A DNA stretch of 57,542 nucleotides, taken from Clostridia bacterium (GTDB lineage Bacteria > Bacillota > Clostridia > Christensenellales > Aristaeellaceae). The stretch covers positions 1 to 57,542 of the forward strand of contig JAGBDL010000094.1 in assembly GCA_017937505.1 (NCBI GenBank), in the 5' to 3' direction. Below are positions 15,788 through 22,869 of this stretch, piece after piece. The notes beneath the pieces are model-generated. The model did no database searches. It saw nothing but the letters and a program-made list of their open reading frames with translations, and had not been told where the DNA came from. Made by a program: the position numbers and the translations under genes. How positions within the stretch are numbered: position 1 is the stretch's first letter; the number at the start of each line of letters is the position of its first letter.

Positions 15788-17194
15788 TCAGTCCACGTCC
15801 ATGCCGAAGTACTGGACGGCGTTGTTGTAGCAGATGCCCTGCACCAGCTCGCCCAGCACCTTGTAGTCCTCCGGATACTCGCCGTTCTCGACCCACTTGC
15901 CGATCAGGTTGCACAGGATGCGGCGGAAGTACTCGTGGCGGGTGTAGGAGATGAAGGAGCGGGAGTCGGTCAGCATGCCCACGAAGCGGCCCAGCAGGCC
16001 CAGGGAGGCCAGGGACTTCATCTGCTCGATCATGCCGAACTGCTGATCGCAGAACCACCAGCCGGAGCCGAACTGGATCTTGCCCGGGATGCCGTCGCCC
16101 TGGAAGTTGCCCAGCATGGTGCCGATGACGTAGTTGTCCTTCGGGTTGAGGCAGTAGAGGATGGTCTTGGGCAGGTTGTCCTCGCGCTCCTGGTCGGCCA
16201 TCAGGCGGCTCAGGTTCTCCGCGATGCAGGTGTCGTCGATGGAGTCAAAGCCCACGTCCGCGCCGTACTTGGCGAACATGCGCGGGTTGTTGTTGCGCAT
16301 CGCGCCGATGTGGTACTGCTGCACCCAATTGCGCTTCTTGTACATGCCGCCCAGCTTGACGAGCAGGGTCGTCTTGTAGGCGTCAACCTCCTCCTGCGTG
16401 AGCGTCTCGCCGGCCAGGCCCTTCTTGAGCGCGGCGTCCGCGGCAGCGGCGTCCGGCTTCACATACGGCACGGTGTCCAGCGCATGGTCGGACACGCGCG
16501 CGCCGCACGCATGGAAGTAATCCAGGCGGATCTCCAGCGCCTTGAGCACGTTCTCAATGCTCGTGCATTCCACGCCGGAGACGCTGGACAGGGTGTCCAT
16601 GTACGCTGCGAAGCCCGCGCGATCGATGTTCAGCAGCTTGTCCGGGCGCCAGGCCGGGTAGACCTTGAAGGAGTTGTTCTGCGCCGCGATCTCCTTGTGA
16701 TAGTGCAGATCGTCGACCGGATCGTCGGTGGTGCACACCAGCTTCACGCCGAACTTCTCGATCAGGCCGTGGCAGCGGTACTCGTCCTTGGCCAGCAGCG
16801 CGTTGGCGCGGTTCCAGATGTCCTCGGCAGTGTCCTCATTCAGGATGTCATAGATGCCGAACACGCGCTGGAGCTCCAGGTGCGTCCAGTGGTACATCGG
16901 GTTGCCCACGCAGTACTTGAGGGAGGCGGCAAAAGCCTTCCACTTCTCCAGCCAGGTTCCGTCGCCGCGGCAATACTTGTCGTCCACGCCGTTGGAGAGC
17001 ATCACGCGCCACTTGTAGTGGTCGCCGCCGAGCATGAGCTCGCCGATGTTGGCGAACTTGTGGTTCTCAGCGATCTGTGCCGGCGGGATGTGGCAGTGGT
17101 AGTCGTAGATCGGCATATTCTCTGCGTACTCATGATACAGCTTTTTCGCCACATCATTTTCAAGCAGGAAATCCGCGTCCATAAACTTTTTCAT
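15788..17194 (-). CDS. uxaC: Glucuronate/galacturonate isomerase
   Basis: Converts D-galacturonate to tagaturonate and D-glucuronate to fructuronate, the first intracellular step of hexuronate use. 468 aa, full length for UxaC. N-terminal DADFLLENDVAKKLYHEYA, then metal-site YDYHCHIPP, with the later FGSGWWFCDQ and GMLTDSRSFISYTRHEYFRRILC boxes all present. AAGGAGG lies nine bases before the ATG. Middle of the uxaB-uxaA-uxaC-kdgF-aldolase operon, 52 nt after uxaA. Confidence 0.96.
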   Translation of the reverse strand: MKKFMDADFLLENDVAKKLYHEYAENMPIYDYHCHIPPAQIAENHKFANIGELMLGGDHYKWRVMLSNGVDDKYCRGDGTWLEKWKAFAASLKYCVGNPMYHWTHLELQRVFGIYDILNEDTAEDIWNRANALLAKDEYRCHGLIEKFGVKLVCTTDDPVDDLHYHKEIAAQNNSFKVYPAWRPDKLLNIDRAGFAAYMDTLSSVSGVECTSIENVLKALEIRLDYFHACGARVSDHALDTVPYVKPDAAAADAALKKGLAGETLTQEEVDAYKTTLLVKLGGMYKKRNWVQQYHIGAMRNNNPRMFAKYGADVGFDSIDDTCIAENLSRLMADQEREDNLPKTILYCLNPKDNYVIGTMLGNFQGDGIPGKIQFGSGWWFCDQQFGMIEQMKSLASLGLLGRFVGMLTDSRSFISYTRHEYFRRILCNLIGKWVENGEYPEDYKVLGELVQGICYNNAVQYFGMDVD

Positions 17195-17246
17195 GGGAAT
17201 CGTCCTCCTTCAGTTCAAGCTTATATCTGAATGGTTGAGAAGCCTG

Positions 17247-18716
17247 TTACAGCGTCACGCCGTCCTTGAAGATCGCGATCTCGCGGTAGCCGTGCTTTTC
17301 GCTCTGGGTCTGCTCGCCGGAAGCGATGGCCAGCAGCTTCTTGAAGAACACCTCGACAGTCTCCTCCATGTCCGCGCCCTGCGCCAGAACGCCCGCGTTG
17401 AAGTCGATCCAGTTGTGCTTCTTCTGGGCCAGCGGCGTGTTGGTCGCCACCTTCACCGTCGGGATGGGCGCGCCCACAGGCGTGCCGCGTCCGGTGGTGA
17501 AGAGCACCATCTGCGCGCCGGAGCCCATCAGCGCGGTGATCGCGCAGATGTCGTTGCCCGGACCCTGCACGAGGTTGAGTCCCTTTTCGGTGACCGGCTC
17601 GCAGTACTTGAGCACGCCGCGAACCTCCGCGGTGCCGCCCTTCTGCGTGCAGCCCAGGGACTTGTCCTCCAGCGTGGTGATGCCGCCGGCCTTGTTGCCC
17701 GGGGACGGGTTCTCGTAGACCGCCTGATTGTAGCGCATGAAGTAGGACTTGAAGTCATTGATCAGCGCCACGGCTTTTTCAAAGGTCGCCTCGTCCTTGC
17801 AGCGATCCATGAGGATGGTCTCCGCGCCGAACATCTCCGGCACCTCGGTCAGCAGCGTGGTGCCGCCGTGGCGGGCCAGCAGGTCGCTCGTCGCGCCCAG
17901 CAGCGGGTTCGCCGTGATGCCGGACAGGCCGTCGCTGCCGCCGCACTTGAGGCCGATGACCAGCTCGCTGGCGGGCACGGTGGTGCGCTTAGCTCTGGCG
18001 GCGTAGGCCGTCAGCTCGTCGAGCAGCTTCATGCCCTCCTCGATCTCGTCCTCATGCTCCTGGGTAATCAGGAACTTGACGCGCTCGGGGTTGTAGTCCC
18101 CCAGCACCTTCTTGAATTCGTTTACGTTGTTGTTCTCGCAGCCCAGCGAGAGCACCAGCACCGCGCCGGCGTTGGGGTGGCGCACCATGGCGGCCAGCAG
18201 CTTCTGCGTGTTCTTGTGGTCCTCGCCCAGCTGGCTGCAGCCGTAGGGATGCACAAAGCAGTGCACGCCGTCCACGCGGTCGCCGTAGGCCTCCTGCGCG
18301 AGCTTTTCGAGCGCCTTGCTCGTGCCGTTCACGCAGCCGACGGTGTTCACAATCCAGACCTCGTTGCGGATGCCGACGCGGCCGTCCTCGCGGACATAGC
18401 CCTCAAACGTGGCCTCGCGGTCCCGCGGCATGGCGCAGGGGTGCGGATTGTAGGTGTATTCGAGCAGGCCGGACAGGTTGGTCTTCACGTTGTGCGTGTG
18501 CACCCAGCTGCCCGCCGCGATGGGCTGGGTCGCATGGCCGATCGGGAACGCGTACTTGACGACGTTCTCGCCCTCGGCGATGTCAGCAAGCGCGAACTTG
18601 TGGCCCGCGGGCACATCCTCGACCAGCTGCACGCCCAGGTAGGTTTCCCCCGCCTTCAGGGGCTCGAGCGCGACGGCGACATTGTCGCGCTCGGTGATTT
18701 TCATGATTTTGCTCAT
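17247..18716 (-). CDS. uxaA: Altronate dehydratase
   Basis: Dehydrates D-altronate to 2-keto-3-deoxygluconate using Fe2+/Mn2+. 489 aa, the full two-part UxaA: an N-terminal SAF domain (~1-90, metal ligands around GSWVHTHNVKTN) and a C-terminal catalytic domain (YREDGRVGIRNEVWIVNTVGC, HPYGCSQLGEDH, LKCGGSDGLSGITANPLLG). Starts 3 nt after the uxaB stop with only a weak ribosome binding site, so translation is probably coupled to uxaB. Confidence 0.96.
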   Translation of the reverse strand: MSKIMKITERDNVAVALEPLKAGETYLGVQLVEDVPAGHKFALADIAEGENVVKYAFPIGHATQPIAAGSWVHTHNVKTNLSGLLEYTYNPHPCAMPRDREATFEGYVREDGRVGIRNEVWIVNTVGCVNGTSKALEKLAQEAYGDRVDGVHCFVHPYGCSQLGEDHKNTQKLLAAMVRHPNAGAVLVLSLGCENNNVNEFKKVLGDYNPERVKFLITQEHEDEIEEGMKLLDELTAYAARAKRTTVPASELVIGLKCGGSDGLSGITANPLLGATSDLLARHGGTTLLTEVPEMFGAETILMDRCKDEATFEKAVALINDFKSYFMRYNQAVYENPSPGNKAGGITTLEDKSLGCTQKGGTAEVRGVLKYCEPVTEKGLNLVQGPGNDICAITALMGSGAQMVLFTTGRGTPVGAPIPTVKVATNTPLAQKKHNWIDFNAGVLAQGADMEETVEVFFKKLLAIASGEQTQSEKHGYREIAIFKDGVTL

Positions 18717-18719
18717 CGC

Positions 18720-20207
18720 TCAGCCCACAACTTTCGCAATCGCAGCCTTCGCATCGGCCTGGATGTCCGCGAGGCTCGCGGCCACGGAGGCCTCAAAGCC
18801 CGGCAGCTCGGCCGTCAGGTCGCTGCCCCAGAAGGCCTCGTTGGTCAGCACCGCATGCGCGATCTCCGCAGCGGACTTGCCCTGCATGCCGGCAAAGAAG
18901 TCGAGCACGAACTGGTCGTCCGCGATCGGGTACTCGTTGCCCGCGGCGCGCACGCCCACGAAGGAGCCGTCCGCCTTCTTGCTGCCGCAGTAGAACGCGA
19001 TGAACGCGGCCATGGAGAAGGTGAGGATCTTGGGCAGCTCGCCCTTGCGCTTCACGTACTCCTTGATGGTCGGCAGCACACGGGCGCGGAACTTGCTCTG
19101 GCTGTTCAGCGCGATGGAGAGCAGCAGGTGGCGGTTGAACGGGTTGGAGAAGCGCTCAAAGATCGCGGAAGCGAAGGCCTCCAGATCCTCCTTGGGCAGA
19201 TCGAGCGTCGGCATGATCTCATTGAAGAGCGCCTGGCTCATGTAGGAGCGCATCGTCTCGTCCGCCATGCAGTCGCCCACGATCTCGTGGCCGGCCAGGT
19301 ACGCGCCCAGCACCATGGAGGTGTGCGCGCCGTTGAGCATGCGGACCTTGCGCAGCTTGTACGGGGAGACGTCCTGGGTGAAGACGACGTTGCAGCCGGC
19401 CTTCTTGAAGGGCAGCTCGTCCTCAATCCAGGCCGGGCCCTCGATGACCCACAGGCCGAACGGCTCGGCGGTGTTGAGCATGTTGTCCTGGTAGCCGATT
19501 TCCTCCCAGATTTTCTCGGCCTCGCCGCGCGGATAGCCGGTCACGATGCGGTCCACCAGCGTGGAGCAGAAGACGTTTTCCTCCTCCAGCCAGGTCTTGA
19601 ACTCGGCGCTCAGGTTCCACTGGTCGGCGGTCTTGAGGCAGCACTCCTTGAGGTTGCGGCCGTTGTAGTCGATCAGCTCGCACGGCAGCAGGATGAAGCC
19701 GGTGCCCTTCGCGCCGCCGAACGCGGTGAAGCGCTCATACAGCAGGCGGGTCAGCTTGCCCGGGAAGGAGGCCTGCGGCTTGTCGTCAAAGCTGTCCTTG
19801 CCGGTGTAGACGATGCCGGCCTCGGTGGTGTTGGAGATGATGAAGCGCATGTCCTTATTATGCGCCAGCGCGAGGTAGCCCTCGAAGTCCTCGTACGGGG
19901 AGATGCCGCGCTTCACGCACTGGATGATGCGGGTGTCCTTCATGGCCTTGCCGTCGACCTGGCCGCGCAGGATCTGGGTGTACAGGCCGTCCTGCGCGTT
20001 GAGCATGCCGATCATGCCGCGCTCGATGGGCTGCACGATGACCACGCCCGCGTCCATGCCGGCCGCCTCGTTGGCCTTGTCGATCATCCAGTCGCAGAAG
20101 GCGCGCAGGAAGCCGCCCTCGCCAAACTGAATCACGCGCTCGGTCTTGGGCGCGACGCCGCGCGCCATATTAATGGAAGAGAGTGTCGTAGCATTCAGCT
20201 GAATCAT
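18720..20207 (-). CDS. uxaB: Tagaturonate reductase
   Basis: NADH-dependent reduction of D-tagaturonate to D-altronate. 495 aa, mannitol dehydrogenase superfamily, with N-terminal VIQFGEGGFLRAFCDWMID (nucleotide binding), TTEAGI, the catalytic-lysine region YKLRKVRMLNGAHTSMV and the C-terminal all-helical domain. The ATG at 20207 follows CAGGAGG by eight bases; an in-frame start nine codons upstream lacks one. First gene of the operon, under a strong promoter with an operator at 20316-20330. Confidence 0.94.
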   Translation of the reverse strand: MIQLNATTLSSINMARGVAPKTERVIQFGEGGFLRAFCDWMIDKANEAAGMDAGVVIVQPIERGMIGMLNAQDGLYTQILRGQVDGKAMKDTRIIQCVKRGISPYEDFEGYLALAHNKDMRFIISNTTEAGIVYTGKDSFDDKPQASFPGKLTRLLYERFTAFGGAKGTGFILLPCELIDYNGRNLKECCLKTADQWNLSAEFKTWLEEENVFCSTLVDRIVTGYPRGEAEKIWEEIGYQDNMLNTAEPFGLWVIEGPAWIEDELPFKKAGCNVVFTQDVSPYKLRKVRMLNGAHTSMVLGAYLAGHEIVGDCMADETMRSYMSQALFNEIMPTLDLPKEDLEAFASAIFERFSNPFNRHLLLSIALNSQSKFRARVLPTIKEYVKRKGELPKILTFSMAAFIAFYCGSKKADGSFVGVRAAGNEYPIADDQFVLDFFAGMQGKSAAEIAHAVLTNEAFWGSDLTAELPGFEASVAASLADIQADAKAAIAKVVG

Positions 20208-20315
20208 GTCCCTAACCTCCTGAACTCTTGTCACCAGGCCCCGCTGAACACGCCGAAATCCGTCCTGCCGGAATAGCGACCGGCGGCGGGTGGACAGCCG
20301 TATTCATCTTTGCCA

Positions 20316-20330
20316 TGTTTACTATAAACA
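20316..20330 (-). promoter_or_regulatory. Palindromic operator of the uxa operon
   Basis: TGTTTATAGTAAACA, perfect 6-bp arms around TAG, abuts the -10 box and so covers the transcription start. This is a typical repressor position for a LacI- or GntR-family hexuronate regulator. No such regulator gene is in the window. Confidence 0.75.
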
Positions 20331-20358
20331 GTATAGCACCGCGCTTGTTATCCGTCAA
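20330..20358 (-). promoter_or_regulatory. Promoter of the uxaBAC operon
   Basis: Minus strand TTGACG (20353-20358), 17-bp spacer, TATACT (20330-20335). The region 20208-20549 contains only this promoter, its operator, the divergent pfk promoter and a pair of imperfect direct repeats sharing ATCACCGT (20412 and 20441). Confidence 0.85.
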
Positions 20359-20455
20359 GATTCCGGCAAAAGCAGGCGCATAAATTTGTATGGGATGAAC
20401 AAGTCATCCGATCACCGTTAAGCGCTCAAGTACCATGAAAATCACCGTGCGGCGC

Positions 20456-20484
20456 TTGTATCCGCGGCGCTTTGGTGGTAAAAT
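20456..20484 (+). promoter_or_regulatory. Promoter of the second phosphofructokinase gene
   Basis: TTGTAT (20456-20461), 17-bp spacer, TAAAAT (20479-20484), 66 bp before the start codon and divergent from the uxa promoter. Confidence 0.7.
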
Positions 20485-20549
20485 ACAATCAGTATTCAAG
20501 AGACGCTCCCGCTTTACGGGCAATCCACATCGTCAGGAGGCTGTATATC

Positions 20550-21635
20550 ATGAAAAGACGCATCGGTATCCTCACCGCCGGCGGCGACTGCCCCGGCCTG
20601 AACGCCTGCATCCGCGGCGTTGCGCGCGCCAGCTACTCGCTCTTTGACACGGAGATTGTCGGCATTCAGGACGGCTATTCCGGCCTGATCGAGGGCAACT
20701 ACCGCGAGATGAAGCAGAGCGACTTCTCCGGCATCCTGACCCTGGGCGGCACCATTCTGGGCACCCGCCGCACGCCGTTCAGCATGATGCGCGTCATCGA
20801 GGACGACCAGATCGACAAGGTCAAGGCGATGAAGCAGAACTACAAGAAGATGAAGCTGGACTGCCTGGTCTGCCTGGGCGGCAACGGCACGCACAAGACG
20901 GCGAACCTGCTCTCCGAGGAGGGCCTCAACATCATCGGCCTGCCCAAGACGATCGACAACGACATCTGGGGCACGGACGTCACCTTCGGTTTCCACTCCG
21001 CCGTGGACATCGCCACCGACGTCATCGACCGCGTGCATACCACGGCCGCCAGCCATGGCCGCGTCATGGTCATTGAGATCATGGGCAACAAGGCCGGCTG
21101 GCTGACGCTCTATTCCGGCGTGGCCGGCGGCGCGGACATCATCCTCCTGCCGGAGATCCCGTACGATCTGGACGTCGTCTGCGACGCGCTGCGCGACCGC
21201 GCCGAGCACGGCAAGACCTTCTCCATCATCGCCGTCGCCGAGGGCGCCATGTCCGTGGACGAGGCCAAGATGAAGAAGAAGGAGCGCGCAGCCTACCGCG
21301 AGGAGATCGGCTTCTCCGGCATCGCCAACTATCTGGCGAAGGTCATTCAGGAGAAGATGCCGGAGATCGAGGCGCGCGCCGTCATTCCGGGCCACATGCA
21401 GCGCGGCGGCTCCCCGAGCGCCTACGACCGCATGCTCTCCACCAACTTCGGCGTGCACGCGGCGCAGCTCATCGCGGGCGAGCAGTATGGCCAGGCTGTC
21501 GGCATGACGAACAACGTCGTCACGCACAACCCGCTCTCCACCGTCGCCGGCAAGACCAAGTTCGTCCCGCGCGACGGCCACGAGGTTCGCGCCGCCCGCG
21601 CCATGGGCATCTCCCTGGGCGACAAGCAGAAGTAA
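20550..21635 (+). CDS. Second phosphofructokinase (PFK-A family, distinct donor-site signature)
   Basis: PFK-A superfamily enzyme, 361 aa: GILTAGGDCPGLNA, CLGGNGTHKTANLL, LPKTIDND, IEIMGNKAGW, and GHMQRGGSPSAYDR. It carries GGNG (Gly at the ATP-associated position) together with PKTIDND (Lys at the pyrophosphate-associated position). The phosphoryl donor is therefore ambiguous; such mixed types are known among bacterial group III PFKs. This contrasts with the clean ATP signature of the gene at 3443. The ATG at 20550 follows CAGGAGG. Sits divergently from the hexuronate operon. Confidence 0.9.
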   Translation: MKRRIGILTAGGDCPGLNACIRGVARASYSLFDTEIVGIQDGYSGLIEGNYREMKQSDFSGILTLGGTILGTRRTPFSMMRVIEDDQIDKVKAMKQNYKKMKLDCLVCLGGNGTHKTANLLSEEGLNIIGLPKTIDNDIWGTDVTFGFHSAVDIATDVIDRVHTTAASHGRVMVIEIMGNKAGWLTLYSGVAGGADIILLPEIPYDLDVVCDALRDRAEHGKTFSIIAVAEGAMSVDEAKMKKKERAAYREEIGFSGIANYLAKVIQEKMPEIEARAVIPGHMQRGGSPSAYDRMLSTNFGVHAAQLIAGEQYGQAVGMTNNVVTHNPLSTVAGKTKFVPRDGHEVRAARAMGISLGDKQK

Positions 21636-21664
21636 GCCGGTTTTTCCGTCTTGATCGAATTTGA

Positions 21665-21693
21665 TTGACTTTTGTCCCGGTTTCGCCTATAAT
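21665..21693 (+). promoter_or_regulatory. Promoter of tRNA-Arg
   Basis: TTGACT (21665-21670), exactly 17 bp, TATAAT (21688-21693): near-perfect, 38 bp before the tRNA. Confidence 0.88.
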
Positions 21694-21726
21694 ACCATAT
21701 CGGCGGTGTCAAGCGAAACCGGGACA
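21673..21726. repeat. Perfect 14-bp inverted repeat around the tRNA promoter -10
   Basis: TGTCCCGGTTTCGC at 21673-21686 and its exact reverse complement at 21713-21726, separated by 26 bp. The left arm fills the promoter spacer and the right arm ends 5 bp before the tRNA. Because the left arm is upstream of the start site, the tRNA transcript cannot fold this hairpin. It would act at DNA level, or in read-through RNA from the upstream pfk gene. Confidence 0.85.
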
Positions 21727-21731
21727 GAATT

Positions 21732-21808
21732 GCATCCGTAGCTCAGCAGGATAGTGCGACCGCCTCCTACGCGGTAGGCCGTGGGTTCGAATCCCGCCGG
21801 ATGCGCCA
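21732..21808 (+). tRNA. tRNA-Arg (anticodon CCT)
   Basis: 77 nt with encoded CCA. Acceptor stem GCATCCG/CGGATGC with discriminator G. D-arm GCTCAGCAGGATAGTGC, anticodon stem ACCGC/GCGGT with loop CTCCTAC (anticodon CCT, reading AGG), and T-loop GGTTCGAATCC. It has its own promoter and a hairpin terminator directly after it. Confidence 0.96.
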
Positions 21809-21813
21809 AGCGA

Positions 21814-21879
21814 AGGAAAATCCCCCGATGCCGGGCAGACAGGCTGTTTACAGCGTCTTGCTCCGGGATCGGGGGATTT
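21814..21879 (+). repeat. 66-nt hairpin repeat, copy 1 (acts as tRNA terminator)
   Basis: A long stem-loop: outer stem AAATCCCCCGAT/ATCGGGGGATTT, an inner GC stem with two bulges, and tip GCTGT-TT-ACAGC. It starts 6 nt after the tRNA CCA and is followed by CTTTTT, so here it can terminate the tRNA. A copy 64/66 identical lies at 43586-43651 in the same orientation. Confidence 0.85.
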
Positions 21880-21945
21880 CTTTTTATTGTGTTCTATTTT
21901 GCCGATGCGCTTCTGATGGAAAGCGCCGCTTTATCCACTTTCCAT

Positions 21946-22869
21946 TCATCCGTTTTCCACGGAAAGGACAAACATCTCATACCAGCGGCAGGCCTCCCTG
22001 ACTGCCTTGTACACCGGCATCTTCGCGCCGGAGAGGATGGTCAGAATTCCAGTCTTTTCCTCTGGCGGCTCTATTGCCGTCGGAGAAATGGAGACCGTAT
22101 TGCCCACGCAGTCCACCAGCACCATGCCCTGATCGCAGGTGGCGACGAAGCCTTTGACGCGGAACGTGTTTTCCGCGAACATGCGGATGAACATCTCCAA
22201 ATCATAGCTGCCGATGCGTTCCGACAGACGCACCGTCATCCGCCTCAGCGACAGATCCGCAATCAGCGGCATATCGGTCTGCCGGGCGCCGCGCTCCTGA
22301 ATCAAATCAAGAAAGCCTTCCGGAAACGCACCGTACACGGTTTCTACAACGGGCATGTCCGGACGCTGACCAACGATGATCGCCCGCGTCTTTTCCATCT
22401 GCTCCTTGGACGCCTTGTCGGCCTTGTTGATCACGGCGACATCCGACGCGGCGAGCTGACGCACGCAGGTTCTGGCCGTTTCATAAAGCTTTGGAAAGCG
22501 CACAGCATCAACCAGGCATATGCTTCCTTCGTAATGGATCTGCGGAAATCGCCCCGTCTGCAGGAACAGACGGCGCACGCCCGTTGGGTCTGACAGACCG
22601 GAAGCCTCCACCAGAATGGTTTCATCCGCGCCGCACTGTTCAAGCGCCGCTTCAAACTGATCCAGACGGCAGCTGCAAAATATGGAGCCGCCGGAAATCT
22701 CCTGCATCACTGCGCGGAGGTCCTTGAGCAGCTGTCCGTCCATGCCCTCGCGCCCGAATTCATTGACAATCAGCCGCACCTTCTGTCCTTCAAACAGATG
22801 AACAAACCGACGCAGGAACGTGGTCTTGCCCGCCCCCAAAAAGCCCGTAATCAGATAGAGCCGGCTCAT
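21946..22869 (-). CDS. CobW/COG0523 family GTPase
   Basis: G3E-family P-loop GTPase, 307 aa, of the kind that serve as metallochaperones or help cobalamin enzymes. Walker A is GFLGAGKTT (residues 9-17), Walker B region ILVEASGLSDP, base recognition INKAD, and a C-terminal CobW_C-like domain (~200-307). The CxCC metal motif found in most COG0523 members is replaced here by GSIFCSCR. The start overlaps the stop of the URO-D/thioredoxin gene by 4 nt, so the two are translationally coupled. I infer that it services that methyltransferase or the corrinoid protein encoded divergently. Confidence 0.88.
   Translation of the reverse strand: MSRLYLITGFLGAGKTTFLRRFVHLFEGQKVRLIVNEFGREGMDGQLLKDLRAVMQEISGGSIFCSCRLDQFEAALEQCGADETILVEASGLSDPTGVRRLFLQTGRFPQIHYEGSICLVDAVRFPKLYETARTCVRQLAASDVAVINKADKASKEQMEKTRAIIVGQRPDMPVVETVYGAFPEGFLDLIQERGARQTDMPLIADLSLRRMTVRLSERIGSYDLEMFIRMFAENTFRVKGFVATCDQGMVLVDCVGNTVSISPTAIEPPEEKTGILTILSGAKMPVYKAVREACRWYEMFVLSVENG

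Noticed and set aside
15320..20276. Very long plus-strand open frames (600 to over 1000 codons) opposite the uxa operon, and similar ones elsewhere
   Set aside because: They are antisense to well-supported genes, rich in Arg/His/Ala/Val from GC-rich codons, have no family similarity and no ribosome binding sites.
20412..20457. Imperfect direct repeats sharing ATCACCGT between the uxa and pfk promoters
   Set aside because: Only eight identical bases in a short divergent spacer; not strong enough to call an operator, so mentioned only under the promoter.
21732..21879. tRNA-Arg 3' end as an attachment site of an integrated element
   Set aside because: No integrase gene, no duplicated tRNA end and no phage or plasmid genes in the window. 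The repeated 66-nt element begins after the CCA and its second copy contains no tRNA sequence.
21931..21940. A TTATCCACT sequence close to a DnaA box
   Set aside because: A single near-match with no cluster, AT-rich unwinding region or dnaA gene nearby; expected by chance.
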